Assembly (NCBI GenBank): GCA_947648765.1
Contig: CANSOY010000012.1
Location: 1-32,949 of the forward strand
Length of the DNA stretch: 32,949 nucleotides
Origin: an uncultured Clostridium sp.
Lineage (GTDB): Bacteria > Bacillota > Clostridia > TANB77 > CAG-508
Direction of reading: 5' to 3'
The first letter of the stretch is position 1, and each line of letters opens with the position of its first letter. A program made the position numbers and the translations under genes. The notes beneath the pieces were generated by a model, which ran no database searches, was not told the DNA's origin, and saw only the letters and a program-made list of their open reading frames with translations. Of this stretch, positions 23,781 to 31,069 are shown piece after piece.

Positions 23781-23819
23781 TTACTAGGATATTATATCTT
23801 ATGTTTCCTAGTAAGTCAA
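23781..23819 (-). promoter_or_regulatory. iscS promoter inside an inverted repeat (likely IscR-type operator)
   Basis: TTGACT (23814-23819) and TATAAT (23791-23796), 17-base spacer, is near-consensus. TTACTAGGA (23781-23789 on the plus strand) and TCCTAGTAA (23806-23814) form a perfect 9-base inverted repeat 16 bases apart, one arm in the spacer next to the -35, the other just after the -10. A bound dimeric regulator would block the polymerase. The adjacent Rrf2-type gene is the obvious regulator. Confidence 0.75.
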
Positions 23820-23838
23820 TAGGAATTCTGAAAGATAT

Positions 23839-23862
23839 AAAACCACTCAAAAGAGTGGTTTT
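23839..23862 (-). terminator. Terminator of iscR
   Basis: A 10-base stem, AAAACCACTC (23839-23848) with GAGTGGTTTT (23853-23862), loop of four A, 3 bases after the iscR stop; the stem's own T residues give the U-tract. Confidence 0.8.
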
Positions 23863-23865
23863 ACT

Positions 23866-24267
23866 TTATTCTTTTATGAAATCTGCTAGTGTTTTACCAT
23901 CTACATATTCGCGAATGACATTATCTAACCCTTCCCAGAAAGCATAAGTTTTGCAGTTTTCTTTTCGACTGCATTTCCCATCATCTGTTAAGCAGAAGGT
24001 AGGTGCCAAATCCCCTTCTGTTGCTCTTAGGATTTCTCCAACCGTATATCCTTCTGGTTTTCTCGCTAATTTATATCCACCGTTATTTCCTCTGGCTGTT
24101 TCCAAATATCCTGCTTTATTTAGCATTGCAATAATTTGCTCTAAGTATTTATTGGATATTTCTTGTCTTGTTGCAATATCTTTTACTGAAACAAAATCTT
24201 CCTTGCTATGGATGGCTAAATCTATCATAACTCGTAGAGCATATCTTCCCTTTGTTGATATCTTCAT
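23866..24267 (-). CDS. iscR: Rrf2-family transcriptional regulator IscR
   Basis: A 133 aa Rrf2 protein with an N-terminal winged helix (MKISTKGRYALRVMIDLA, DIATRQEISNKYLEQIIAML, and the wing GNNGGYKLAR). Three cysteines, Cys92, Cys99 and Cys105 (in FCLTDDGKCSRKENC), are in the place where IscR binds a [2Fe-2S] cluster; CymR-type relatives lack this triad. It should sense Fe-S supply and repress the iscS operon next to it. The ATG has GAGG upstream. It is transcribed in the same direction as iscS and separated from it by a terminator and the iscS promoter. Confidence 0.93.
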   Translation of the reverse strand: MKISTKGRYALRVMIDLAIHSKEDFVSVKDIATRQEISNKYLEQIIAMLNKAGYLETARGNNGGYKLARKPEGYTVGEILRATEGDLAPTFCLTDDGKCSRKENCKTYAFWEGLDNVIREYVDGKTLADFIKE

Positions 24268-24298
24268 ACTACCTCGCCTTTCCTTTGTAAAAAGAAAG

Positions 24299-24321
24299 GA
24301 TTAGAGTTTTTATCTCTAATC
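24299..24321 (-). terminator. Terminator of the polysaccharide deacetylase gene
   Basis: GATTAGAG (24299-24306) pairs with CTCTAATC (24314-24321) over a 7-base loop. The minus strand continues with CTTTCTTTTT. Confidence 0.6.
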
Positions 24322-24328
24322 AATCTTT

Positions 24329-25849
24329 TTAGTTATTTACTCTTTGTGTTACCATTGGTGTACTTTCTGTAATTCTTTCAAAACGATAGCCATTGGCAAG
24401 ACCAAAATCAATAATATCTTCTAACGCATTGAGTGTTTTGGTATTTCCAGAAAAATCGTGCATTAGCACAACATTACTACGAGATTTCTTCAAGCCTTTA
24501 GTTACATTGTTGTATACTGCACTGGAAGATTTTGCACCGCCTGCATCGCCAGAGGATACATTCCAGTCAAAATACTTGTATCCTCTTACCACTACTTCGT
24601 GTGTTAGGGTAGTCATAATGCCTGGATTAAAACGACTAACCGTATTAGAACTTCCGCCTGGAAATCTTGTAATCGTGCAGTTATATCCGGTTGAAATTTT
24701 AATCTTTTCTTGCAATTTCGTGATATTTTCCATATAGGTATCAACCGACTCATAAATTTCCTTGTATTTATGGGAATATCCATGAATAGCAACCGTATGC
24801 CCTTCTGCATATTCTCTTTTGACTAATTTTTCTTTTTCCGAGCCATAGTTCAAAATAAAGAACGTTGCTTTTACATTTTTCTTTGCTAGAATATCTAGTA
24901 TTTTCGGCGTAATATCGGTGCTTGGGCCATCGTCAAAAGTTAGATAAATAACACCTGCTGTTCCACCATTTAGGTTTTGTCCTTTGGATTGTTCAGTTTC
25001 AACTGGTTTGTTAATAACGGTTACTTTTCTTTTTTTGCTTGCTTCATTTCCTTTTTCGTCTGCTACTTGGTAAGTAATTGTATAGGTTCCAACTTTGTTG
25101 GTATCCACTTTTCCGCTCATTTTAATTTGCTCGGTTAGGTCCCCGTCTTTTTCGTCAACGGCTTTTGCTCCTTCTTCTTTGTAGTCATTTCCAACGATAA
25201 CGGTTACATTTTGTCTTCCATTTAAGGTAATTTCTGGCGGAACATCATCCACTAAAGTAACTTTTCTAATTTTAGTTGCTTTATTTCCTTGACTATCTTC
25301 TACAGTATATTTAATTTGGATTTCTTCCTCACTTATTTTCTCTTGTTCTACAATTACTTTTTCCGTTACATCTCCGTCATAGTTGTCGATTGCTTTCATG
25401 CCAATTTCTTCATATTCTTTGGCATAGGAATAGGTTACTGCTTCTCCACCTTCTAATTCAATTTCTGGTGGCGTGGTATCCACTACCTCGACAATTTGTT
25501 TTTGTTTATAGGTTCCAAATAGTTTTGGTACTTCATATTCAATTTCATAGGTTCCAATTTTGCTGTAATCTACATTTCCCTCTACTTTCACATTTTGTGT
25601 AACATCGTGGAACATATATTCTGTATGTGGCTGACTTAATTGTTTTGCCATATTTACTTGAATTTGGATGACTTCTCTCGTTTCCATTTTTGGGTCTTCC
25701 AATACAATCGTAAGTGGTACACAAATTAGCATTAACACGCCAATCCCAACGGTAAGCCACATTACTTTCTTACTATCTTTTTTATAAAAAACGGCAACTA
25801 CCACTGCAATCGCAATGAGTGCCATAACTGCTTCTATTAAAATTATCAT
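24329..25849 (-). CDS. Membrane-anchored polysaccharide deacetylase with Ig-like repeats
   Basis: A 506 aa surface enzyme. Two membrane segments (about residues 3-22 and 30-50) are followed by two or three Ig-like DUF5011-type repeats (starting near 70, 127 and 204, each with 'D..PPEI.L.G' and 'KVGTYTITYQVAD' strands). A NodB domain runs from about 298 to the end. The zinc/catalytic motifs are TFDDGPS (304-310), His356 and His360 in HGYSHKY, RFPGGSSN (395-402) and HD (464-465). NodB enzymes of this group de-N-acetylate peptidoglycan or similar glycans, which protects against lysozyme. It follows the DUF6440 gene by 18 bases and shares its promoter at 26064-26092. Confidence 0.92.
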   Translation of the reverse strand: MIILIEAVMALIAIAVVVAVFYKKDSKKVMWLTVGIGVLMLICVPLTIVLEDPKMETREVIQIQVNMAKQLSQPHTEYMFHDVTQNVKVEGNVDYSKIGTYEIEYEVPKLFGTYKQKQIVEVVDTTPPEIELEGGEAVTYSYAKEYEEIGMKAIDNYDGDVTEKVIVEQEKISEEEIQIKYTVEDSQGNKATKIRKVTLVDDVPPEITLNGRQNVTVIVGNDYKEEGAKAVDEKDGDLTEQIKMSGKVDTNKVGTYTITYQVADEKGNEASKKRKVTVINKPVETEQSKGQNLNGGTAGVIYLTFDDGPSTDITPKILDILAKKNVKATFFILNYGSEKEKLVKREYAEGHTVAIHGYSHKYKEIYESVDTYMENITKLQEKIKISTGYNCTITRFPGGSSNTVSRFNPGIMTTLTHEVVVRGYKYFDWNVSSGDAGGAKSSSAVYNNVTKGLKKSRSNVVLMHDFSGNTKTLNALEDIIDFGLANGYRFERITESTPMVTQRVNN

Positions 25850-25867
25850 TTTTCCATCTCTTTTCTT

Positions 25868-26041
25868 TTATGGTTCGTCGATTGGGGTTACAACAATATT
25901 TCCTTTGGCATCCAAAAGTGGTGTCATTCCACCTGAATAGCCATCTCTATGGTAAAGGTAATTTACTCCAGTCTGTTTATCTACCCATATTTCACTCACG
26001 GTTACAACGCCTTGACTGTACATTCTCTTAAATCGTTCCAT
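25868..26041 (-). CDS. DUF6440 family small protein
   Basis: A 57 aa protein with SEIWVDKQTGVNYLYHRDGYSGGMTPLLD, the hallmark of the DUF6440 family, whose function is unknown. It is predicted to be a small beta-rich cytoplasmic protein. The frame is open to 26065, but ATG at 26041 has GAGGGG six bases upstream. It leads the operon with the polysaccharide deacetylase and is preceded by a promoter. Members of this family occur widely in Firmicutes, often beside unrelated genes, so no functional link to the deacetylase follows. Confidence 0.85.
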   Translation of the reverse strand: MERFKRMYSQGVVTVSEIWVDKQTGVNYLYHRDGYSGGMTPLLDAKGNIVVTPIDEP

Positions 26042-26063
26042 TTCAATCCCCTCTTTCTTCTCC

Positions 26064-26092
26064 ATTTTACCTCAAATTTTGACATTTTGCAA
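26064..26092 (-). promoter_or_regulatory. Sigma-A-type promoter of the DUF6440-deacetylase operon
   Basis: TTGCAA (26087-26092) and TAAAAT (26064-26069) with a 17-base spacer, 22 bases before the start. Confidence 0.6.
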
Positions 26093-26106
26093 TGGATTTT
26101 ATACGA

Positions 26107-26136
26107 AACAAAAAGAGTATCCAAAAATGGACACTC
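26107..26136 (-). terminator. Terminator of the zinc-ribbon protein gene
   Basis: On the minus strand GAGTGTCC (26136-26129) pairs with GGATACTC (26122-26115), one G-U wobble, followed by TTTTTGTTT. Confidence 0.75.
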
Positions 26137-26163
26137 CTTTTCTATTGGTTTGTGATTTCTTTT

Positions 26164-26745
26164 TTACTGAAAAAGATTACTCAAAAAAACATTCTTTTCT
26201 GGTTTATGCTTTGATTTTCCTGTTACTTCTTTTTCCTTTTGAATGACATAGTCTATTATTTCTTTTCGGATATTATCCCATTTTTCTTCTATCTCACTAC
26301 TCCAATTTGCTGTATATTGAATGGATTTTGCTCTTAGATATGCATCTTCAAATTTTTCATTTTGTACATCTAGTTTAACCTCGTTTACAATTTGTTGTAG
26401 TTCTTCTTCCTGTTTGCTCGATGCTCTTTTCTCATAGAAAAGTGGTAGTGTGAGCAATAGCACACAGCCAACTACTAGCAAGAGGCATTTGTATCCGTTC
26501 ATTTTCGCCTTTTTCTTGTTTTCTTCTTGTCTTTTTTCTTTGAGTTCCAGTTCTTTTAATTTTACCATTTGCTCTGTTTCTGCTCGTTTTATCTCTGCCT
26601 CATCGATGTATCGATAAGTATGTTCGTTTTCGTCATCCAATAGCATTTTGGTCCCACAATATTGACAGTAAATAACTTCTCGTTTTTCTTCTATCTTTAG
26701 GTCTGCTCCACAATTTGCACATTTTAGTTGGATTATTTTTTTCAT
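26164..26745 (-). CDS. Zinc-ribbon, coiled-coil membrane protein
   Basis: A 193 aa protein. Cys9, Cys12, Cys27 and Cys30 (CANCG and CQYCG) make a zinc ribbon of the type at the start of many uncharacterised Firmicutes proteins. A charged coiled coil follows (about 42-85, with EIKRAETEQMVKLKELELKE), then one membrane segment (about 88-108) and an extracellular or lumenal part with EEKWDNIRKEIIDYV. The function is unknown. ATG at 26745 has GAGGTGG upstream and is preferred to the frame opening at 26757. It has a promoter with an extended -10 (26775-26804), and a terminator at 26107-26136, so it is a single-gene unit. Confidence 0.75.
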   Translation of the reverse strand: MKKIIQLKCANCGADLKIEEKREVIYCQYCGTKMLLDDENEHTYRYIDEAEIKRAETEQMVKLKELELKEKRQEENKKKAKMNGYKCLLLVVGCVLLLTLPLFYEKRASSKQEEELQQIVNEVKLDVQNEKFEDAYLRAKSIQYTANWSSEIEEKWDNIRKEIIDYVIQKEKEVTGKSKHKPEKNVFLSNLFQ

Positions 26746-26753
26746 TTTCCACC

Positions 26754-26804
26754 TCAAGTTTTTCTTTCAACTTGATTATATCACATACCAGCAAATAACT
26801 GCAA
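26754..26804 (-). promoter_or_regulatory. Promoter of the zinc-ribbon gene, with inverted repeat
   Basis: TTGCAG (26799-26804), an 18-base spacer and TATAAT (26775-26780) preceded by TGA (extended -10). TCAAGTT/AACTTGA (26754-26760 and 26769-26775) is a 7-base inverted repeat just after the -10, a possible operator. Confidence 0.55.
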
Positions 26805-26808
26805 TTCC

Positions 26809-27561
26809 TTATTCTTTTTTATAAACGGTATAACTACGATTAAACTTCGCCAAAAAGGTATAAATCCAAAAGATAACAACGGCTAAAATTGCTAATCTGC
26901 CAATGGCAGCAAAAAGGATTTCTTCGCTAAAAACAATGTATAACAGTAAAAGCAAAATAATAAGAATGCTAAAAGCCATACATAGCCCCTTAAAAACCTC
27001 TTCTAAATTTCGCATGCGAACATTTATCTTTTCCTCTCCTTTTTCCTCTTTCTTCATTGAAATTATATAATTGTCTTGAAAAGATAAAATAGCACTTGTT
27101 GCAATAAACAGAAATGTTAAGATGATACAAAGTGGACCTAAACTTTCAAACAAGGCTCCGTCATAAGTATCTGGCATCACATAGTTCATTCCCATGTGTA
27201 CAATAAATATTCCAATAGTTAGCAAACTTAATACAAGGCAAAGGGTCGTAAAAATCGTTTGCAAAATACGTGCTTTCTTTTGGATGTTTTCCTCATTTTG
27301 CTTCATTTTAATTAGATTTTCTTCTGCCACTTTTCGGTATTCTTCTTGCTGTACTTTTTCTCCTTCTAATAGTTCATTCACACTAATACCCAGTAAATTG
27401 CTTAATTCTAACATAATCGAAGAGTCTGGCATCGCTTTTCCATTTTCCCATTTGGATATAGCACGATCTGTAATATTTAGTTGTTCAGCTAATTGAGTTT
27501 GTGTTAATTTCTTCTCTTTTCTCTGCTTAGCAATAAATTTTCCAATTTTAATTTGGTCCAT
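26809..27561 (-). CDS. XRE-family regulator with C-terminal membrane domain
   Basis: A 250 aa protein that joins an N-terminal Cro/CI helix-turn-helix (residues about 6-61: KKLTQTQLAEQLNITDRAISKWENGKAMPDSS) to four hydrophobic segments in the C-terminal two thirds (about 94-122, 137-160, 187-212, 214-238), with a short charged linker (about 62-90). Such membrane-bound one-component regulators are frequent in Firmicutes. The effector is unknown. ATG at 27561 has AAAGGAGG 7 bases upstream; the open frame to 27600 is ignored. A promoter lies at 27583-27611. Confidence 0.85.
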   Translation of the reverse strand: MDQIKIGKFIAKQRKEKKLTQTQLAEQLNITDRAISKWENGKAMPDSSIMLELSNLLGISVNELLEGEKVQQEEYRKVAEENLIKMKQNEENIQKKARILQTIFTTLCLVLSLLTIGIFIVHMGMNYVMPDTYDGALFESLGPLCIILTFLFIATSAILSFQDNYIISMKKEEKGEEKINVRMRNLEEVFKGLCMAFSILIILLLLLYIVFSEEILFAAIGRLAILAVVIFWIYTFLAKFNRSYTVYKKE

Positions 27562-27582
27562 TATCTTACCTCCTTTGTATTT

Positions 27583-27611
27583 AGAATAGCAAAGATGCAA
27601 AAGATTGTAAA
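27583..27611 (-). promoter_or_regulatory. Promoter of the membrane-bound XRE regulator
   Basis: TTTACA (27606-27611), a 17-base spacer and TATTCT (27583-27588). The expected transcript has a leader of only about 15 bases before the ribosome site. Confidence 0.6.
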
Positions 27612-27644
27612 CAAACTATTAGTTGAGTTTCCGCTTTCCTTACG

Positions 27645-28697
27645 CTAATCTACTAATTCATGAATTAAGTCATGGACAGAAACAATTTCTTTGGCTCGAT
27701 GTACATTACTGCCACAAAATATCAACCCATCGTCTAGTTTGCCTTGTACACTATTGATTAAGGCTTGTGTAATACAATATGGAGTTGTTGCCATTTGGCA
27801 AGTTTTGATACAAGCATAACATTTTTGCGGTCTACACTTGTTTTCGTCTACTTTCTGCAAAAATGAGTTATAGATGGCTCTACCCAACATTCCCACAGGA
27901 CTCTGGATAATGGCAATATCCTCTTTCTTGCTGTCTAAATAGGCTTGTTTGAAACGGTCGGACGCATCACATTCCTTTGTGGTAACAAAACGGGTTGCCA
28001 TTTGTACGCCTGAAGCACCAAGTGCCAAAAATTTCTCAATATCTTTTTTGTCCCAAATACCACCTGCACTAATAACTGGTATTTTTTTGTGGTACTCGTT
28101 CTCAATTCCATGGATATATGCGACTACTTCTTTGGTTATCTCCTCTAGTTTTGGTCGTTTTCCCTCTGCTAGTTCTTCCTCCTTAAAGCCTAAATGTCCT
28201 CCCGCTTCTGGACCTTCTATTACTATCATATCTGGTACATATTGATATTTTTTAATCCAATGTTTTACAATAAGCTGGCAACAACGCAAAGACGAAACAA
28301 TGGGAGCAATTCTCGTTTTACTCCCTATAACATACTCTGGCAATTCCTTTGGTATGCCTGCCCCAGAGATAATTAGGTCAATTTTTTGTTTCACACATTC
28401 CTTCACAATTTCTGTATAATTTCTTAGTGCCACCATCACATTAACCGCTAATATTTTATCTTCTCCTGCAATTTCTCTTGCTTTTTGAATTTCACTTCCG
28501 ATTGCTCTCAAATTGGCTTCTTGTGGATGCGTTGCAAAGTCTGGTTCTTGGTAACCAATATTTGCTGTGGAGATAACGCCAATTCCTCCCTCTTTGCTAA
28601 CTGCTCCTGCTAATTTATGGAGGGATACTCCCACTCCCATACCGCCTTGAATAATTGGATATTTGGCTTTCTTCTCTCCTAATATAATTCCTTCCAT
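27645..28697 (-). CDS. Nitronate monooxygenase-like FMN enzyme
   Basis: A 350 aa TIM-barrel flavoprotein of the 2-nitropropane dioxygenase/nitronate monooxygenase family, which also includes FabK enoyl reductases. The FMN site shows IIQGGMGVGVS (15-25), the active-site His168 in EGPEAGGHLG, and the phosphate-binding loops SAGGIWDKKDIEKFLALGA and VQMATRF. The C-terminus carries five cysteines (288, 293, 296, 300, 308) in CRPQKCYACIKTC and beyond, a pattern more like a cluster-binding site than like classical NMO. It may therefore be a reductase rather than an oxygenase in this probably anaerobic host. AAAGGAGAG precedes the ATG; promoter at 28730-28756. Confidence 0.85.
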   Translation of the reverse strand: MEGIILGEKKAKYPIIQGGMGVGVSLHKLAGAVSKEGGIGVISTANIGYQEPDFATHPQEANLRAIGSEIQKAREIAGEDKILAVNVMVALRNYTEIVKECVKQKIDLIISGAGIPKELPEYVIGSKTRIAPIVSSLRCCQLIVKHWIKKYQYVPDMIVIEGPEAGGHLGFKEEELAEGKRPKLEEITKEVVAYIHGIENEYHKKIPVISAGGIWDKKDIEKFLALGASGVQMATRFVTTKECDASDRFKQAYLDSKKEDIAIIQSPVGMLGRAIYNSFLQKVDENKCRPQKCYACIKTCQMATTPYCITQALINSVQGKLDDGLIFCGSNVHRAKEIVSVHDLIHELVD

Positions 28698-28729
28698 CTT
28701 TTGCTCTCCTTTCTAGTTTTCAATGCTAC

Positions 28730-28756
28730 ATTATATCTTTTAATAAACTATGTCAA
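28730..28756 (-). promoter_or_regulatory. Promoter of the nitronate monooxygenase-like gene
   Basis: TTGACA (28751-28756) and TATAAT (28730-28735) are both consensus, but the spacer is only 15 bases, which would weaken it or make it dependent on an activator. Confidence 0.5.
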
Positions 28757-28784
28757 TCTTTTTGACTAGCCGTTCGAGAACAGA

Positions 28785-28817
28785 AAAACAGGCTACTCTC
28801 TAAGAATAACCTGTTTT
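28785..28817 (-). terminator. Terminator of the ABC transporter operon
   Basis: AAAACAGG (28785-28792) pairs with CCTGTTTT (28810-28817); the stem continues inward with one G-U pair to about 15 bases. Confidence 0.75.
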
Positions 28818-28824
28818 GTTTTCT

Positions 28825-31056
28825 TTATTCTGTGCGATATGTTTTCATAGCAGATTTTTGAAAGATTTTCTTTGTAAATTTCATCGAGATAAGAACTGTA
28901 ATAACGAGAATAACTGCATACATCAAAAGATATTCTTTTGCTTGTAAATACGCTAACAGTTCCGCTATATTCTCCATTTTCAAGATGTTTTGTTGAACAC
29001 TAGCAAGTAGTAGCATTAAACCTGTATAGGCAATCGTTGCATTGGTAAATAGTTCGATTGCTAAAATCCTTCGTACATTTCGATACGTCGATCCTAACAT
29101 ACGAAGTGTTGTATAATAGATACTTCTGGATTTTAGGATTAAGTAGATAACAAGGTAGGAAATGAAGAATAGGACGACAATAACAATAATCGTTACCACA
29201 ATTTTTATAATGCGAATGGCCATACTTGCATCGAAATCGTTATTCACGACAAAGTCTGTTATCTTTTTCGTATGAATTCCTATATTATTTAACTCCGCTA
29301 GTACCTGTTCAATTTGGTCAGTATCATTCACATAGACACTCGACTGATACGATGGTTTATTATATAGTAAGTCATAGTCCTCTTCGCTAATAAAAACGCG
29401 ACCTGCACAAGAAGAATAGCTACTTTGTCCGGTTGTTCTTCGGTAGTTGTTTTTAGTACAAATGTCTGCTACCGTTAGATGTAATTCTTCTTTGTAATAT
29501 GAATTTTCTAGAAAAATATCCATTGACTGTTTTTTCGCATTTCCATTCTTATAGTGCATTTTCATTTCTTCTGAAATCACGGCTGTTCCCGGTTTCACAA
29601 CACTAGAAGGTGTTAATTCATATTGATAAAATCGATTGTTCATGAGCATTTTCACACTACTGTAATTTTTATTAGTTACTTTTCGTACTTCCTTTTGCAC
29701 TTCTTTGGAAACATAGATTTTTTCCTCTTGGTTCTGCCAGTCGGTATGTGGCTTTGCCTCAATTCCTACAATGACAATTTCCGCAACTACCGGGTCATTG
29801 GATGACCAGCCATCTCTTTCTGAGTCTGTTATTTTGAACGGTTTATATAGTATGTCTTCCAGTTTATCTGTTAGCCAATATCTTTGTTCATCTGCTACTA
29901 GAATAGCCTCTTTTTCATTTTCTGGCATTCTTCCATGTGTTAGATTTTCATTGAACATATCTACCGTATAGAGTTGTGCTAAAATACTAACATCAAAGAC
30001 GCCACCTTCTATATTCTGGATTTTGGTTTTTCCATCAATTAGTAGGTCATCTTCTACCACATAGTCCACGCCTTGGATTGCTCTTATTCGTTCGTAATCT
30101 TCCTCTGTGAACTGAGTTCTGTCTTGCTTGTTAATAATTACTCTTTTTTCGGAAGGGCTTGAGAATATCATTGTTGTAATGGCTTTCTTATTTTTCTCCT
30201 CCGACATTTGGAAACTAGCATATTCAGCAAGGATAGCACTACTTACAAAGAAGAATACCAAAAAGAGCAAACCAAATTTGGTTACAATGTTGAAGGTATT
30301 ACGAAGCCCTAATCGTACTTGATTTACTACCCCAATTTTGCGGTATTCACTTTGTTTCGCAGGTGCTTCTTTTTCTACTTTTTTACGGCAAGTATTTTCC
30401 AAAATTCTGCCATCGTGCATTTTAATTACTCTGGTCGCAAATTCTTCTACTTGCTCCATATTATGTGTTACCATAACGACCAATTTATCTTTTGCCACTT
30501 TTTTCAAGATTTCAATTACTTCCTTGGCAGAGGTACTATCTAGGTTTCCAGTTGGCTCGTCTGCTACAATAATTGGTGTTTCTTTTATCATGGCTCTGGC
30601 TATGGCTACTCTTTGCTTTTGCCCACCAGATAATTTGGATACTTTCGTATTCTTAAACTCCGTTAAACCTACTTGGTCTATCATATCCAAGACTTTTGCT
30701 TTGATTTCTTTCTTTTTGTAACCATTCAAAAGGAGCACTAATTCCACGTTCTGGTAAACTGTGTAACTATTGACTAAATTGAAACTTTGAAAGATATTTG
30801 CAACATATTTTCGGCGGTAATCTTCAAAATCTTTTTCGGTATAATGGCTTGTTTCTTTGCCATTTACATACATCTCGCCTTCTTCGTAACTGTCTAAGCC
30901 TGATATAACATTTAATAAGGTACTTTTTCCGCTTCCAGACTCTCCTGTGATAACCACAAATTCACCTATTTTTAACTCTAAATTAACTCTTGTAAAGCCT
31001 GAGGTTATCATACCTTTGTTATAGTAGAATTTGGATACATTTTCTAATTTTAGCAT
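28825..31056 (-). CDS. ABC transporter, ATPase-FtsX permease fusion (second of tandem)
   Basis: A 743 aa MacB-type protein. Residues 1-225 form an ABC ATPase: Walker A GESGSGKST (38-46), Q-loop Gln90, signature LSGGQ (142-146), Walker B IIVADEP (162-168), switch His198. A membrane segment follows (about 265-285), then a large extracellular domain (about 290-600) and three C-terminal membrane segments in FtsX style (IIKIVVTIIVIVVLFFISYLV and on). Such transporters usually extrude peptides or lipoprotein-like substrates or act in mechanotransmission and bacitracin-type resistance; the substrate here is unknown. ATG at 31056 has GGAGG five bases upstream; the frame opening at 31083 is ignored. 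The gene starts 13 bases after its tandem partner. Confidence 0.9.
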   Translation of the reverse strand: MLKLENVSKFYYNKGMITSGFTRVNLELKIGEFVVITGESGSGKSTLLNVISGLDSYEEGEMYVNGKETSHYTEKDFEDYRRKYVANIFQSFNLVNSYTVYQNVELVLLLNGYKKKEIKAKVLDMIDQVGLTEFKNTKVSKLSGGQKQRVAIARAMIKETPIIVADEPTGNLDSTSAKEVIEILKKVAKDKLVVMVTHNMEQVEEFATRVIKMHDGRILENTCRKKVEKEAPAKQSEYRKIGVVNQVRLGLRNTFNIVTKFGLLFLVFFFVSSAILAEYASFQMSEEKNKKAITTMIFSSPSEKRVIINKQDRTQFTEEDYERIRAIQGVDYVVEDDLLIDGKTKIQNIEGGVFDVSILAQLYTVDMFNENLTHGRMPENEKEAILVADEQRYWLTDKLEDILYKPFKITDSERDGWSSNDPVVAEIVIVGIEAKPHTDWQNQEEKIYVSKEVQKEVRKVTNKNYSSVKMLMNNRFYQYELTPSSVVKPGTAVISEEMKMHYKNGNAKKQSMDIFLENSYYKEELHLTVADICTKNNYRRTTGQSSYSSCAGRVFISEEDYDLLYNKPSYQSSVYVNDTDQIEQVLAELNNIGIHTKKITDFVVNNDFDASMAIRIIKIVVTIIVIVVLFFISYLVIYLILKSRSIYYTTLRMLGSTYRNVRRILAIELFTNATIAYTGLMLLLASVQQNILKMENIAELLAYLQAKEYLLMYAVILVITVLISMKFTKKIFQKSAMKTYRTE

Positions 31057-31069
31057 CATATCCTCCTTT

